Assembly: GCA_024277605.1 (NCBI GenBank)
Contig: JAJRUU010000303.1
Span: forward strand, 1-13,766
Length of the DNA: 13,766 nucleotides
Direction: 5' to 3'
DNA from: a bacterium
Lineage (GTDB): Bacteria; SZUA-182; SZUA-191; JAJRXT01
The first letter of the stretch is position 1; each line of letters starts with the position of its first letter. The notes beneath the pieces were generated by a model. That model did no database searches and was not told the origin of the DNA. It saw only the letters and a program-made list of their open reading frames with translations. Positions 1-7,936 of this stretch are shown in pieces. A program made the translations under genes and the position numbers.

Positions 1-1114
1 TCCCCTGAAGATTAATAACCAAACCCTCAGTTTTTTCATCTATGGGAAACCGGTAGACCAATGTTTTATCAAATTTTATGGCCCCGGTTTCAAATTTCTT
101 CTTAGCCATTTGAGCCTTTTTTTGAGTACCGAGGTTCCGCTTTAATACCAGCTTTGTCAATAAACGCTTCAGTATATTAGTAAAGGCATTGTTAACCATT
201 TTTGTCAGCAGGCCTGTAGTTAAATACCCCATTTTATTCAGCCAGGCATTAGTATGGAAGTAGCAGCCTTGTTTTGGACCGAAGCCATGATCAGATACAA
301 TGAAAAGCTGTGCCTTGGGTCCAATATCAGCAACAATCTTCCCAAGCAAGGCATCGGCATGACAATATAGCTGTTCAATATACGATTTAAAATCGTTCCC
401 GGATTCATGTAAAATATGTTTTGGGTCATGGTATTTCCAGAGCTTATGTTGCGCCCTGTCAATCGCCCCCCAAACCAGAACCGTCAAATCGGAGTCAAAT
501 TTTTTCATCATTTTAAGCGCATAATCCGCCCGGCGGCTCATCATTGTCATACCGCCCTCAAGAATATTATGCGGGTCGCTGGCCCCCCTTAATTCCCCTT
601 TCGGAATATTCTCTGAATTTTCCACTTCCGTCCAGTTTAGGTTTTCCGGTAATTCCAGGCCGAGGTCAGCCGGATAAGTAAAATTTGGATTATCATGTGG
701 GTCAGGACAAGGGTATCCGGCAACCATAAAACCGTTGACCTCCCAAGGGGGATAGGTAACCGGAATAGTCATCACCCCTACTTTGTATCCGAGTTTGCCT
801 AAATAGTCAAAAAAGGTTGCCCCACTAAAGGCAGAGGAATTAATAAGCTCCTGGCTTAAGATATTTTGATATTCACTGATATTGATTTTGCGAAAATGAT
901 AAGTACCGTAATTCCCCGGATCACAACCTGTCATAAAAGACACCCATGCCGGCGCACTGAGCGGGGGAATTGTAGATTTTAAGCTTCCGTGCACGCCATT
1001 TTTTATGATTTTTGCCATATTGGGAAGTTTTCCCCGCTCAATTAAGGGCAGAATTATGTCAAAAGTAGCCCCATCAATTCCCAGTATGAAGGTTTTCTTT
1101 TTATTTGCGATCAT
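1..1114 (-). CDS. AlkP superfamily phosphohydrolase/phosphodiesterase, COG3379-like (C-terminus beyond window)
   Basis: This reading frame is open for 371 codons from the ATG at 1114 to the window edge, so the C-terminus is missing. The N-terminus resembles the type I phosphodiesterase/nucleotide pyrophosphatase branch of the alkaline phosphatase superfamily. Visible metal-site residues are D14 in GIDG, S53 in PPLSAPAW at the nucleophile position, D219 and H223 in DRAQH, and D275-H276 in SDHGFG. The last metal-binding histidine should lie beyond the edge. There is no signal peptide, since the catalytic first strand begins at about residue 8, so the enzyme is probably cytoplasmic. It is closely similar to the product of 1316-2929 over the first 60 residues (shared KLPN, STIPP, APAW), so the two look like paralogs. 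They are separated by a copy of the dispersed intergenic repeat. No strong Shine-Dalgarno is seen before the ATG. The family call is firm; the substrate is unknown. Confidence 0.88.
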   Translation of the reverse strand, partial: MIANKKKTFILGIDGATFDIILPLIERGKLPNMAKIIKNGVHGSLKSTIPPLSAPAWVSFMTGCDPGNYGTYHFRKINISEYQNILSQELINSSAFSGATFFDYLGKLGYKVGVMTIPVTYPPWEVNGFMVAGYPCPDPHDNPNFTYPADLGLELPENLNWTEVENSENIPKGELRGASDPHNILEGGMTMMSRRADYALKMMKKFDSDLTVLVWGAIDRAQHKLWKYHDPKHILHESGNDFKSYIEQLYCHADALLGKIVADIGPKAQLFIVSDHGFGPKQGCYFHTNAWLNKMGYLTTGLLTKMVNNAFTNILKRLLTKLVLKRNLGTQKKAQMAKKKFETGAIKFDKTLVYRFPIDEKTEGLVINLQG

Positions 1115-1128
1115 GTTTTGTTCTAAGT

Positions 1129-1301
1129 CCCGAAAAATTCTGGTCTTGTTATGAGCAGATCGATATTTAGTTGAAAAATATAAATTTACCAGCTTCCTGA
1201 TCTGTCCTATCAGGCAAACAAAGTCTTATTGGACGCTGGCTCGTAAGCCTTATCCCACAAGTGATCTGGCAAACCCAGTCTAAGTTTATGAATAGATCGG
1301 G
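1129..1301 (+). repeat. Dispersed intergenic repeat, copy A
   Basis: This is one of four related elements in the gaps of this gene cluster. Read on the plus strand it starts with CCCGAAAAATTCTGG, a hairpin with one mismatch compared with the other copies. It continues through TCTTGTTATG, a TATAAATTTA-like AT-rich core, CAGCTTCCTGA and CAGGCAAACAAAG, and ends with TTTATGAATAGATCGGG. It carries one copy of the internal 14-bp unit (TGGCTCGTAAGCC). It fills almost the whole gap between the start of the leftmost gene and the stop of the next AlkP gene. The other copies are at 5054-5243, 6622-6797 and 8934-9056. Confidence 0.8.
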
Positions 1302-1315
1302 TCTGAAAGCTAAGC

Positions 1316-2929
1316 TTACAAATATCCCAAGCTTTTGAGCATTTGTTTAGATTCCTCAAATTCGTCCTGATCTTTTTTAGTTGATCCTTCTGACTCTAAT
1401 TCAAACTGTGTACCGGTTTTTTCAAACTGCGGCGGGTGTTTAGCTAAATGTTCAGCATCAAATAGCTCCTTGATCAGCGCCCCGTCATAGCTATCGGGAA
1501 TAGGCACGCCCAGCAGATAGAGGATGCTGGAAGTCACATCTTCTATATAAATCTTTCTTTCGATATTGCCCGTTCGAAGCTTGGGTCCTGAGGCAATAAA
1601 GATGCCTTCCCGGCGATGATCCCCGGTTCTAATCGGATTTGCCGATTTTCTCACCAGGGTTCTTTTAAAGGGGCTGAATTCAATGTTATAGTCATATGAA
1701 AATTGAACTATCATGTCAGGAGCTTGATTCATGAATCGGCCCGGATAAATATCCTCACGAAAATGTATCTGGGTCACCAACTTCTCCCCTGAATCGGGAT
1801 CCTTTAAGCTATTTAATCTTGCTATAACTCCCTGTTTGATCGAATTATACTCCTTACCGGCTGAAACAATTCCCAATCTCTTCTCTTTCTTAGTATTAAT
1901 GCAAATCCCTAGAAAATTACCATAAATGGGAACGGGAAATATTTGCGATCGTTCCCAATCCACCAGATCCTCCATGGCAAATGGATTTTGCAGTCTGAGC
2001 TTTCCATAAAACAGTTTCTTCAAACATGACAATTTATTTCCGGAAACAAGGGCTGTCCCGCCTAATATCCGCATTAAGACAAACGCATTAATAGACTTAT
2101 CAGGGGCTTTCCCGAAACCATGATCCGAAATAATTACTTTAGTGGCGTCCTCGGGTGCGGCTTTGAGAAGCCTGCCTATTTGCTCATCCAGAAAGATATA
2201 ATAATCCTTTAATACAGATGCAGCTGATTCCCCCCCATGAACATCCTCCCAAAAAAAATGGGATATCCTGTCAGATCCGGTAAACACTACAGCAAGAAAG
2301 TCCCAGACTTCTTCCTTTATCAATTTTATTGTATTCTGTGCCCTCTTTTCGGACATTTTGTACACATCCCGCACAAATTTTTCCCGATCTTCCTTGATTA
2401 GCGCCCTGGCTTGCCATCTGTTTTGAACCATCAGGCCTTCCAGGTCAACGCGATAATCTTCCAATTTACCGGATAGCTCCGTTGGATATACGTAATCATT
2501 TGCCTCGGGTGGCACCAGCATACCGGAAATCATAAAGCCATCCAGCTTATCTGGCGGATAAGTCAAGGGAACGTTTATCAGCCCCGCTTTTTGTCCATGT
2601 TTATTTAAAACCCTCCAGAAAGGAACACCCTTCATGTTACTTAGATTCATAAGTTTTTTGGGCCCGCTTATCTTGTAATTATTTAAATCACGATCAAAAA
2701 AGTAAAAAACGCCGTGCTTCCCCGGATTTGTCCCTGTAATAAAAGAAGACCAGGCAGGGGCAGTAACCGGCGGGATGGTAGACAGGAGTTCGCTATGGAT
2801 ACCGTTGTGCAAAAGGGCGGAAATATTCGGTAATTTACCCTCTTTAATTAAGGGAATAATTATATCGAACGTACCGCCGTCTATACCAATCAGTAATAGT
2901 TTCTGTTTTGATTTTTCACAAAGAGGCAT
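1316..2929 (-). CDS. AlkP superfamily phosphohydrolase/phosphodiesterase, COG3379-like
   Basis: This is a complete member of the type I phosphodiesterase/nucleotide pyrophosphatase branch, 537 aa from the ATG at 2929. An upstream in-frame ATG at 2998 would overlap the preceding gene by 68 bp and add 23 residues unlike any relative. The ATG at 2929 lies 1 bp after that gene's TAA and puts GIDGG at the same depth as in the paralogs. Catalytic positions are D17, T56 in PPVTAPAW (probable nucleophile), D220 and H224 in DRISH, D269-H270 in SDHGFG, and H438 in GDHRREG, so the full metal site is present. No signal peptide is visible. The protein ends in LKSLGYL, a tail shared with the sulfatase-like protein at 9057-10541. 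It is almost certainly translationally coupled to the chain-length determinant, which ties it to polysaccharide assembly. The substrate is unknown. Confidence 0.92.
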   Translation of the reverse strand: MPLCEKSKQKLLLIGIDGGTFDIIIPLIKEGKLPNISALLHNGIHSELLSTIPPVTAPAWSSFITGTNPGKHGVFYFFDRDLNNYKISGPKKLMNLSNMKGVPFWRVLNKHGQKAGLINVPLTYPPDKLDGFMISGMLVPPEANDYVYPTELSGKLEDYRVDLEGLMVQNRWQARALIKEDREKFVRDVYKMSEKRAQNTIKLIKEEVWDFLAVVFTGSDRISHFFWEDVHGGESAASVLKDYYIFLDEQIGRLLKAAPEDATKVIISDHGFGKAPDKSINAFVLMRILGGTALVSGNKLSCLKKLFYGKLRLQNPFAMEDLVDWERSQIFPVPIYGNFLGICINTKKEKRLGIVSAGKEYNSIKQGVIARLNSLKDPDSGEKLVTQIHFREDIYPGRFMNQAPDMIVQFSYDYNIEFSPFKRTLVRKSANPIRTGDHRREGIFIASGPKLRTGNIERKIYIEDVTSSILYLLGVPIPDSYDGALIKELFDAEHLAKHPPQFEKTGTQFELESEGSTKKDQDEFEESKQMLKSLGYL

Positions 2930-2930
2930 C

Positions 2931-5024
2931 TTAAAGTTTTCCGTAAATCCGTTGGGGGATGACTTTCCTGACTTGATTAAGAATAACGCCACTGACATGA
3001 CAGTTATTCTTCTCTAAGTATAATTTGGCTTTTTGCACGACTTCCCATGGGGTTTTGTAGGCCTGAACTATCAGGAAAGTAGTATCTGCTGCTGCTGCTA
3101 GCGGCAAAGATTCGGAAGAAACCAGCAAGGGGGGGGAATCGATAAATATATAATCATACTGAGGTTTTAATTCTGAAATCAAACTTAAAAATTTGTTTTG
3201 TTCAATTACATTATCTTCACCATTACTCGCAGTGCCACAGGGCATAACATTGATACCGTCATCGTTCCTGTAAATCGCTTCTTTACAAGAGAGCTTGTCC
3301 TTTAACGCTTCAGTTAACCCCGGTTTAGAAGAGAGGTTAAATTCAGCCGACAAAAAAGGATGCTTCTGGTTGGCGTCGATCAATAGTATATTTATTTGTG
3401 AATCGTTTCTCGCCATAACCGAAACCAACGAAAGCAGGGTTGTAGATACTCCCTCCTTTGCCCGACTACTAGTGAGGTTAAACACCTTGAGACCACTTTT
3501 TGGCAAAAACTGGGCGACTTGCTGTCTCAGATCTATTAATTGATCTTCCTTATTTAAACCACCTGCTATTAAGGGAAAAGTACAGAGAACGGGTAATGAT
3601 AAAGAATCATCTACGTCCTCCGGCATCTTGAGGCTGTGGTCTAGAAACTCCAGCAGGAAAGGGGTACCTATGGCAGCAAATACACCTACGAAGATTGAGA
3701 TGACGAGCATCAACAATCTATTTGGGAAACTCGGCTCAAGCGGAACATCTGCCTCATCAGCTATGCTGACATTGGCTAAATCTTGCTTTAGGCTTTCCCT
3801 GTGTATTTTAGCGTTCTCAGTTTTTGCAGAATAAAGCATGTAACTGTTTTTAAGCAATTGGACTTCTCTGGTTAGTTTATTAATGGTTTTCTCTTGCTGG
3901 CTAAGGAGATTCATTTTTGCCCGTGATCTTTCAATTTCCTGCCTGATGAATTTTGCTTTATCCCGTAATGTTTCAAGTTCCAATTCATCGCTTTCGATCG
4001 CCTTTTTTACTTCACTGCGTATTTCTTGTTGCAGCATATCGATCTGGCCCTGGATATTCTCGCGTTCTGTACTGTTCGCTTGGAAGGAGGTCATAATCTC
4101 GCTACGTTTAACTAAGAGCGGCACCATATTTTTCCCCAATTCAACAATTGTGGGGATACTTCTCATCTCCTTGCTTATAAGCAGCTCCTTTTTTGTGTCT
4201 TTGAAAGCGTTTTTTAATTTTATTGTTTTTTCTTCAATTGAAACAATTTCCAGCTCAACATTCGATAACTCCTCAGTAAGTGTCGACAGAAGCGCTATCT
4301 TAGCGCCTTTTTGGTTGGCCAAATCAAGGATATTCCATTTACTTTGAAATTCCTTCAGCTTGCTTTCAGCCGCATCCAGTCTGGCATTGTAAGCATCTTC
4401 CTGTTCTTTAAAAAAGCTGACGCCTTCTTGTTTGGTAAACACCTGACTGTGGTGGTTTATATAGGTTTCTAACAATCTGTTTAAAACAACGGCTGCCGCT
4501 TTGGGTACTTCCGCACTCAGAGTAACCAAGATAATATTTGATGCGGCAACCGGTTCTACCTCTATAGAATTTTTCAGCAGCACTACCTTGGCGTCAAAAG
4601 GAGACAGCCGCTTTTTTAATCCCAGCAATAATATGGTTTCTTTCATGGTCTTCTTAAGCCCTGCCGCCGCTTTTGCATACCATGTGTCATCTGGAGACTT
4701 TAAACCCAGCCCGCCGGCCCCCTTAAAGGATTTGATAGTGTCTATCATAACCCGGTCACTTAACAGAAGCTCTATCTCTGTATTCATGTCCTCCATAGAA
4801 ACAGGTAAAATGCGCATATCTTCCTTGCCGGTTGAGATGATAGCCCCTTCACCTGTTTTAGGGAGTAACATAAGCTTGGCGGTGCTTTCATAAGTGGGAG
4901 TCCAAATGTAAGAAAAAAACATTATGGTGCCGACTATAGAAGCAAAAGCGATAATGGCCTGAGATTTCCAGGTAAACCAAACCCTAAAAAAATCCTTTGT
5001 TGAATTTAGATTTCTTAGTGACAT
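2931..5024 (-). CDS. Polysaccharide chain-length determinant (Wzz) fused to a tyrosine-kinase-like domain with degenerate Walker A
   Basis: This inner-membrane polysaccharide co-polymerase is 697 aa. TM1 is about residues 21-41, a long periplasmic coiled-coil region covers about 200-400, a proline-containing motif (PLEPSFPNR) precedes TM2 at about 438-458, and a cytoplasmic CpsD/BY-kinase-like domain runs from about 510 to 697. Family members set polymer length and export, with ATP-dependent tyrosine autophosphorylation. Here the Walker A reads SRAKEGVSTT, with valine 526 (codon GTA at 3447-3449) where the P-loop lysine is expected. The A-prime motif reads LLIDANQKHP, with N552 replacing the second aspartate. 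Walker B (YIFIDSPP, D629) is intact. The usual C-terminal tyrosine cluster is reduced to Y694. The domain is therefore probably not an active kinase. An AAAGGA Shine-Dalgarno lies about 10 nt before the ATG. The next gene starts 1 bp after the stop. Confidence 0.93.
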   Translation of the reverse strand: MSLRNLNSTKDFFRVWFTWKSQAIIAFASIVGTIMFFSYIWTPTYESTAKLMLLPKTGEGAIISTGKEDMRILPVSMEDMNTEIELLLSDRVMIDTIKSFKGAGGLGLKSPDDTWYAKAAAGLKKTMKETILLLGLKKRLSPFDAKVVLLKNSIEVEPVAASNIILVTLSAEVPKAAAVVLNRLLETYINHHSQVFTKQEGVSFFKEQEDAYNARLDAAESKLKEFQSKWNILDLANQKGAKIALLSTLTEELSNVELEIVSIEEKTIKLKNAFKDTKKELLISKEMRSIPTIVELGKNMVPLLVKRSEIMTSFQANSTERENIQGQIDMLQQEIRSEVKKAIESDELELETLRDKAKFIRQEIERSRAKMNLLSQQEKTINKLTREVQLLKNSYMLYSAKTENAKIHRESLKQDLANVSIADEADVPLEPSFPNRLLMLVISIFVGVFAAIGTPFLLEFLDHSLKMPEDVDDSLSLPVLCTFPLIAGGLNKEDQLIDLRQQVAQFLPKSGLKVFNLTSSRAKEGVSTTLLSLVSVMARNDSQINILLIDANQKHPFLSAEFNLSSKPGLTEALKDKLSCKEAIYRNDDGINVMPCGTASNGEDNVIEQNKFLSLISELKPQYDYIFIDSPPLLVSSESLPLAAAADTTFLIVQAYKTPWEVVQKAKLYLEKNNCHVSGVILNQVRKVIPQRIYGKL

Positions 5025-5053
5025 ATTTGTTGTTTCCTTTCAACATGCTTAAA

Positions 5054-5243
5054 CCCGAAAAATTCGGGTCTTGTTATGGGCGAATCGACATTTACTTGAA
5101 AATTATAAATTTATCAGCTTCCTATTCCCATCCCCTTGGGCAAACAAAGTTCTATTGGACGTTGGCTTATAAGCCTTGGCTTATAAACCTTATCTCGCAA
5201 GGGATGTCTTGCAAACCCAGCCTGAATTTATGAATAGGTCGGG
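5054..5243 (+). repeat. Dispersed intergenic repeat, copy B
   Basis: This is the longest copy (190 bp) of the cluster's dispersed repeat, on the plus strand. It opens with a perfect CCCGAA-AAA-TTCGGG hairpin (5054-5068) that can be extended by an outer A-T pair. It ends in TTTATGAATAGGTCGGG. It contains a direct duplication of a 14-bp unit: TTGGCTTATAAGCC at 5162-5175, then TTGGCTTATAAACC at 5176-5189. Near the end GCAAG and CTTGC can pair around GGATGT. It lies in the 269-bp gap between the glycoside hydrolase stop and the Wzz start. Confidence 0.85.
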
Positions 5244-5293
5244 TAAATAACTGCCCGGTGAACCGTATTTTAAGTTAGCCTGATTTATTGGCG

Positions 5294-6592
5294 TTACTTA
5301 GAAAATCCGGCCTGTAAAATATCATGAAGCCCTGGAACTATTTCGAAATTTACTGTATGTAAAAGCGCTTTGTCCTGCGCCGACAAAGACATTCGTTTTT
5401 TCTTTTTCTTCTTGCGCTTTAACTTAATAAGGCTTTTTTCGGTTTTTGGGGTAGGTGAATAATACCCAAAGGTCTTTGGCATCGCAGTTTTGTATTGGAA
5501 AAAAGAATAATGGATACCCCTGCTGTTTAAAACATCGAGCACATCGGTTACCCATTTGAGCGCCTGTTGCTTGCCGTACCAGAAACTCGCAGAAAACTCA
5601 CCGACATACAGGGGTTTTCCGCGCACCTCATCTGAAGCGAGTACTTCATCAAAATACTTACCAATTTGTTTCTTATCCCAATAAACATTATCATAAACCC
5701 CCGGGTATTTTTGTCCTGTCCGGCGCTTGCCAACCCCTTGATGAGTAAAGCGATGCGGTTTATAAAAGTGAAAACTTAGCGCAATATTGTCATCATTGTA
5801 TGTACCCCCGAAAGATACATTCTTGAACTTACGGGGTAATACATTCCTTTCAATAAACAAGATATGTCTTTTGTCATTCTCTCTGATCTCATGGATAGCT
5901 TTTTCATAGAAACTATGTAAGGCCTTCTTGTTTGGTGCGCTGGGTTCATTGATAATGTCATATCCCGCAATATAGGGATTATCTTTATAGCGCTTTGCCA
6001 ATACACCCCAAAGGGAGACAACTCTATCTTGAAATTTTTTATTGGTCCATAATATATTGCCATATGTCTTATTATGCACCAAAACGTTCTGCCCGGCTTC
6101 TCCCAAGACGAGGATCACATATACCCCATTTTTCCCCCATTTTTCGATAACCTCATCCAGAAGGCCTAAAGAGATTTGACTATACGAATAGGGTTTATCT
6201 TCCATTTGCCATAATCTCATGTTTACCCTGACTACATTTGCCCCCATATTACTAACCTGGCTTATATCGTCTTTGCTAAAGAAATACTCTGCCAGTTCTT
6301 TGTTTATTTTATTCGGGTCATTTCCTTTTGATTTGATGGCATCATATTCCCGCTTGCGGATTATATTAAAGCAACTGTACTCAAATCCTCGCAGTATTAC
6401 CTTGTCTCCCTCTGCATTAACTATTTTGTTTCCTTTAACAGAAAGAAAACCCAGCGGTTTTGGGTGGTTTTCAGGTATATGATTTCCACCCCATGCGATT
6501 GACGCAATACCGATAATCAAAACGGCAACTATGCCTACAAGTCTTCTCTTTATGACGACCTCCTTACGAATCGGCTTTGCTATTTTAGTCAT
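5294..6592 (-). CDS. Exported GH5-like (cellulase-family) glycoside hydrolase
   Basis: This is a probable retaining endo-glycosidase with a TIM barrel, 432 aa from the ATG at 6592. The acid/base candidate is E216 in GYDIINEP and the nucleophile candidate is E332 in LYVGEFSA, both typical of GH5/clan GH-A. R123 in VVRVNMR and H275-Y277 in SFHFY are other likely active-site residues. A basic segment plus hydrophobic stretch (KRRLVGIVAVLIIGIA, about 15-30) is a signal peptide or anchor, so the enzyme should act in the periplasm or outside. In EPS loci such enzymes usually trim or release polymer. Two things are odd. There is a lysine-rich run (KRKKKKKKR, residues 392-400) after the barrel. Also, a near-perfect Shine-Dalgarno lies inside the frame just before an ATA codon at 6551-6553, which would give a cleaner signal peptide. 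The true start may be there (419 aa). Exact substrate unknown. Confidence 0.88.
   Translation of the reverse strand: MTKIAKPIRKEVVIKRRLVGIVAVLIIGIASIAWGGNHIPENHPKPLGFLSVKGNKIVNAEGDKVILRGFEYSCFNIIRKREYDAIKSKGNDPNKINKELAEYFFSKDDISQVSNMGANVVRVNMRLWQMEDKPYSYSQISLGLLDEVIEKWGKNGVYVILVLGEAGQNVLVHNKTYGNILWTNKKFQDRVVSLWGVLAKRYKDNPYIAGYDIINEPSAPNKKALHSFYEKAIHEIRENDKRHILFIERNVLPRKFKNVSFGGTYNDDNIALSFHFYKPHRFTHQGVGKRRTGQKYPGVYDNVYWDKKQIGKYFDEVLASDEVRGKPLYVGEFSASFWYGKQQALKWVTDVLDVLNSRGIHYSFFQYKTAMPKTFGYYSPTPKTEKSLIKLKRKKKKKKRMSLSAQDKALLHTVNFEIVPGLHDILQAGFSK
6558..6565 (-). promoter_or_regulatory. Strong Shine-Dalgarno (AAGGAGGT) inside the GH5 frame, facing an ATA codon
   Basis: On the minus strand AAGGAGGT is followed by CGTC and then ATA (6553-6551), AAG, AGA, AGA. 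Residues after the ATA read KRRLVGIVAVLIIG, a textbook signal-peptide start. No ATG, GTG or TTG lies at a usable distance. Either ATA is the initiation codon, or an original ATG was lost and the upstream ATG at 6592, which has only a weak GTGGA before it, is now used. The match is clear; its use is inference. Confidence 0.5.
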
Positions 6593-6612
6593 ATTTCATA
6601 TCCACTTGTCAA
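6582..6612 (-). promoter_or_regulatory. Candidate sigma-70-type promoter for the GH5 gene
   Basis: The minus strand has TTGACA (6612-6607), a 19-nt spacer and TAAAAT (6587-6582). The -35 is perfect and the -10 matches five of six positions, but the spacer is longer than the preferred 17. If it is real, transcription would start at about 6575 and the ATG at 6592 would lie inside the promoter. That fits the internal Shine-Dalgarno at 6558-6565 and a start at 6553. Tentative. Confidence 0.3.
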
Positions 6613-6621
6613 TAAATATTC

Positions 6622-6797
6622 CCCTGATCTATTCATAAATTTAGTCTGAGTCCGCAAGACATCCCCCGTGAGATAAGGTTCATTTGCCAACGGCCAATAA
6701 AGCTATGTTTGCCCGAGGAAGCTGATCAGGAAGCTGATAAATTTATAATTTTCAACTAAATATCGATTCGCCCATAACAAGACCCGAATTTTTCGGG
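6622..6797 (-). repeat. Dispersed intergenic repeat, copy C
   Basis: This 176-bp copy is on the minus strand, opposite to copies A and B. Its hairpin CCCGAA/TTCGGG (6797-6783) begins 7 bp after the glycosyltransferase stop. Its far end (TTTATGAATAGATCAGGG) stops about 30 bp before the GH5 ATG. It shares the TCTTGTTATGGGCGAATCGA segment with copy B (20 of 20 bases) and carries one degenerate copy of the 14-bp unit (TTGGCAAATGAACC). Confidence 0.83.
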
Positions 6798-6804
6798 TTT
6801 AGGG

Positions 6805-7923
6805 TTATAGCAGGCTTTTATACAAAATCTCCATTTCTTTTATAGTATTTTTTAGGTTGAACCTGGTATCAACTGTCTCAAAGGCACATCGCCCCATCCG
6901 CTCAGCTAACTCCTGGGATTGCAACAATAAATTTATCTGTTCGGCGAATTGTTCGGTATCGCCGAAGGGCACAATAAAACCTGTTTTACCCGGAACTACC
7001 GCCTCATTTATACCCTCTACATTAAAGGCTACTATAGGTTTCGCCTTAGCCATCGCCTCTAGCAGGGTTAGGGAAAAAGCCTCACCCGAAGAGGAAAAGA
7101 CAAAAACGTCCATAATATCTATCAGCGCCGTAACATCATCTCGTTCTCCCAAAAATCTGATCTCCTCAGCCACTTCCAAGCCTTGGGCCATTTCTTTTAA
7201 ATATTCCATCTGGGGCCCGTCGCCTATAATAAGCGCGGTAAATTGCGTGCCCCCGCTTTTTAAAGCAGACAGGGACTCAAGTAGAAGAGAATACTGCTTT
7301 TCCGGCACCAACCGTCCCACCATCCCTAAAACCGGAAGCTCCGGGGCTAGGGCCAGGGATTTTTTCAGCTCGCTCTTATTGTATACCGCCCGGGAAATGG
7401 CTTCTACCTCAACTCCGTTATAAATGAGCGTAATTTTTTCCTGCGGCACCCTTTCCCTTAAGCGAAGGCTGCGTCTCATCCCCTCGGATATGGCTATAAA
7501 CCGGTCGATAAATGGAATCAACAGCCGGTTGAAAAACACCACTCGCCCTTTGCGCTTTACCTTTGAGCCAATAGTAACGCCATGATCCGTATGAATAATC
7601 ACCGGCCTGCGGCTTAATATACAACACAGTTTCGACAGCGGATTTTGAGCATGGATATTAACAATGTCTATTTTACACTTCAAGATGATAGGAATCAATT
7701 TAAAAGCCCTTATGAAATCAAACCCGTTTCGCATATTAATCATTATGACTTTATGACCGGTCTTTTTGATTTCGGCAGAAACATCCCCGCCTACAAAGAG
7801 CACACAGAAGGTAACCTCAAAACAACTTTTATCGTAATTACGGCACAATGAAAGCACGAATTTTTCAGCGCCCCCAATAGTACCAAGCGACAATATGTAT
7901 AATAACTTTATCTTCTTGTTCAT
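6805..7923 (-). CDS. GT4-family (GT-B fold) glycosyltransferase
   Basis: This is a retaining glycosyltransferase of 372 aa, the usual length for group 1 (GT4) enzymes. It would transfer a sugar from a nucleotide donor during repeat-unit assembly at the cytoplasmic face of the inner membrane. The N-terminal domain starts with LYILSLGTIGGAEKFVLSL, typical of the glycine-rich acceptor-side loop. The C-terminal domain has VGRLVPEKQY (202-211), a GDGP turn (235-238) and an E-x7-E motif formed by E281 and E289 in GEAFSLTLLEAM, which binds the donor. There is no transmembrane segment. The start ATG is preceded by GTGGA at about 8 nt and lies only 13 bp after the broken deacetylase, so the two are probably one transcript. 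Sugar specificity cannot be read from the sequence. Confidence 0.93.
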   Translation of the reverse strand: MNKKIKLLYILSLGTIGGAEKFVLSLCRNYDKSCFEVTFCVLFVGGDVSAEIKKTGHKVIMINMRNGFDFIRAFKLIPIILKCKIDIVNIHAQNPLSKLCCILSRRPVIIHTDHGVTIGSKVKRKGRVVFFNRLLIPFIDRFIAISEGMRRSLRLRERVPQEKITLIYNGVEVEAISRAVYNKSELKKSLALAPELPVLGMVGRLVPEKQYSLLLESLSALKSGGTQFTALIIGDGPQMEYLKEMAQGLEVAEEIRFLGERDDVTALIDIMDVFVFSSSGEAFSLTLLEAMAKAKPIVAFNVEGINEAVVPGKTGFIVPFGDTEQFAEQINLLLQSQELAERMGRCAFETVDTRFNLKNTIKEMEILYKSLL

Positions 7924-7936
7924 AAAAAACGTCCAC

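Noticed and set aside
2930..2998. The longer frame of the AlkP gene starting at ATG 2998.
   Set aside because: It would overlap the Wzz gene by 68 bp and add a tail with no family similarity. The ATG at 2929, 1 bp after the Wzz stop, matches the paralogs.
3883..4347. Plus-strand open frames such as the one opposite the Wzz coiled coil.
   Set aside because: They are antisense to a strongly supported gene, show no family motif and are explained by codon composition of the other strand.
5054..5068. The CCCGAA/TTCGGG hairpins as ordinary intrinsic terminators.
   Set aside because: The stem is only 6-7 bp and the tail has at most three T in copies B and C, none in D. They are better explained as part of the repeat.
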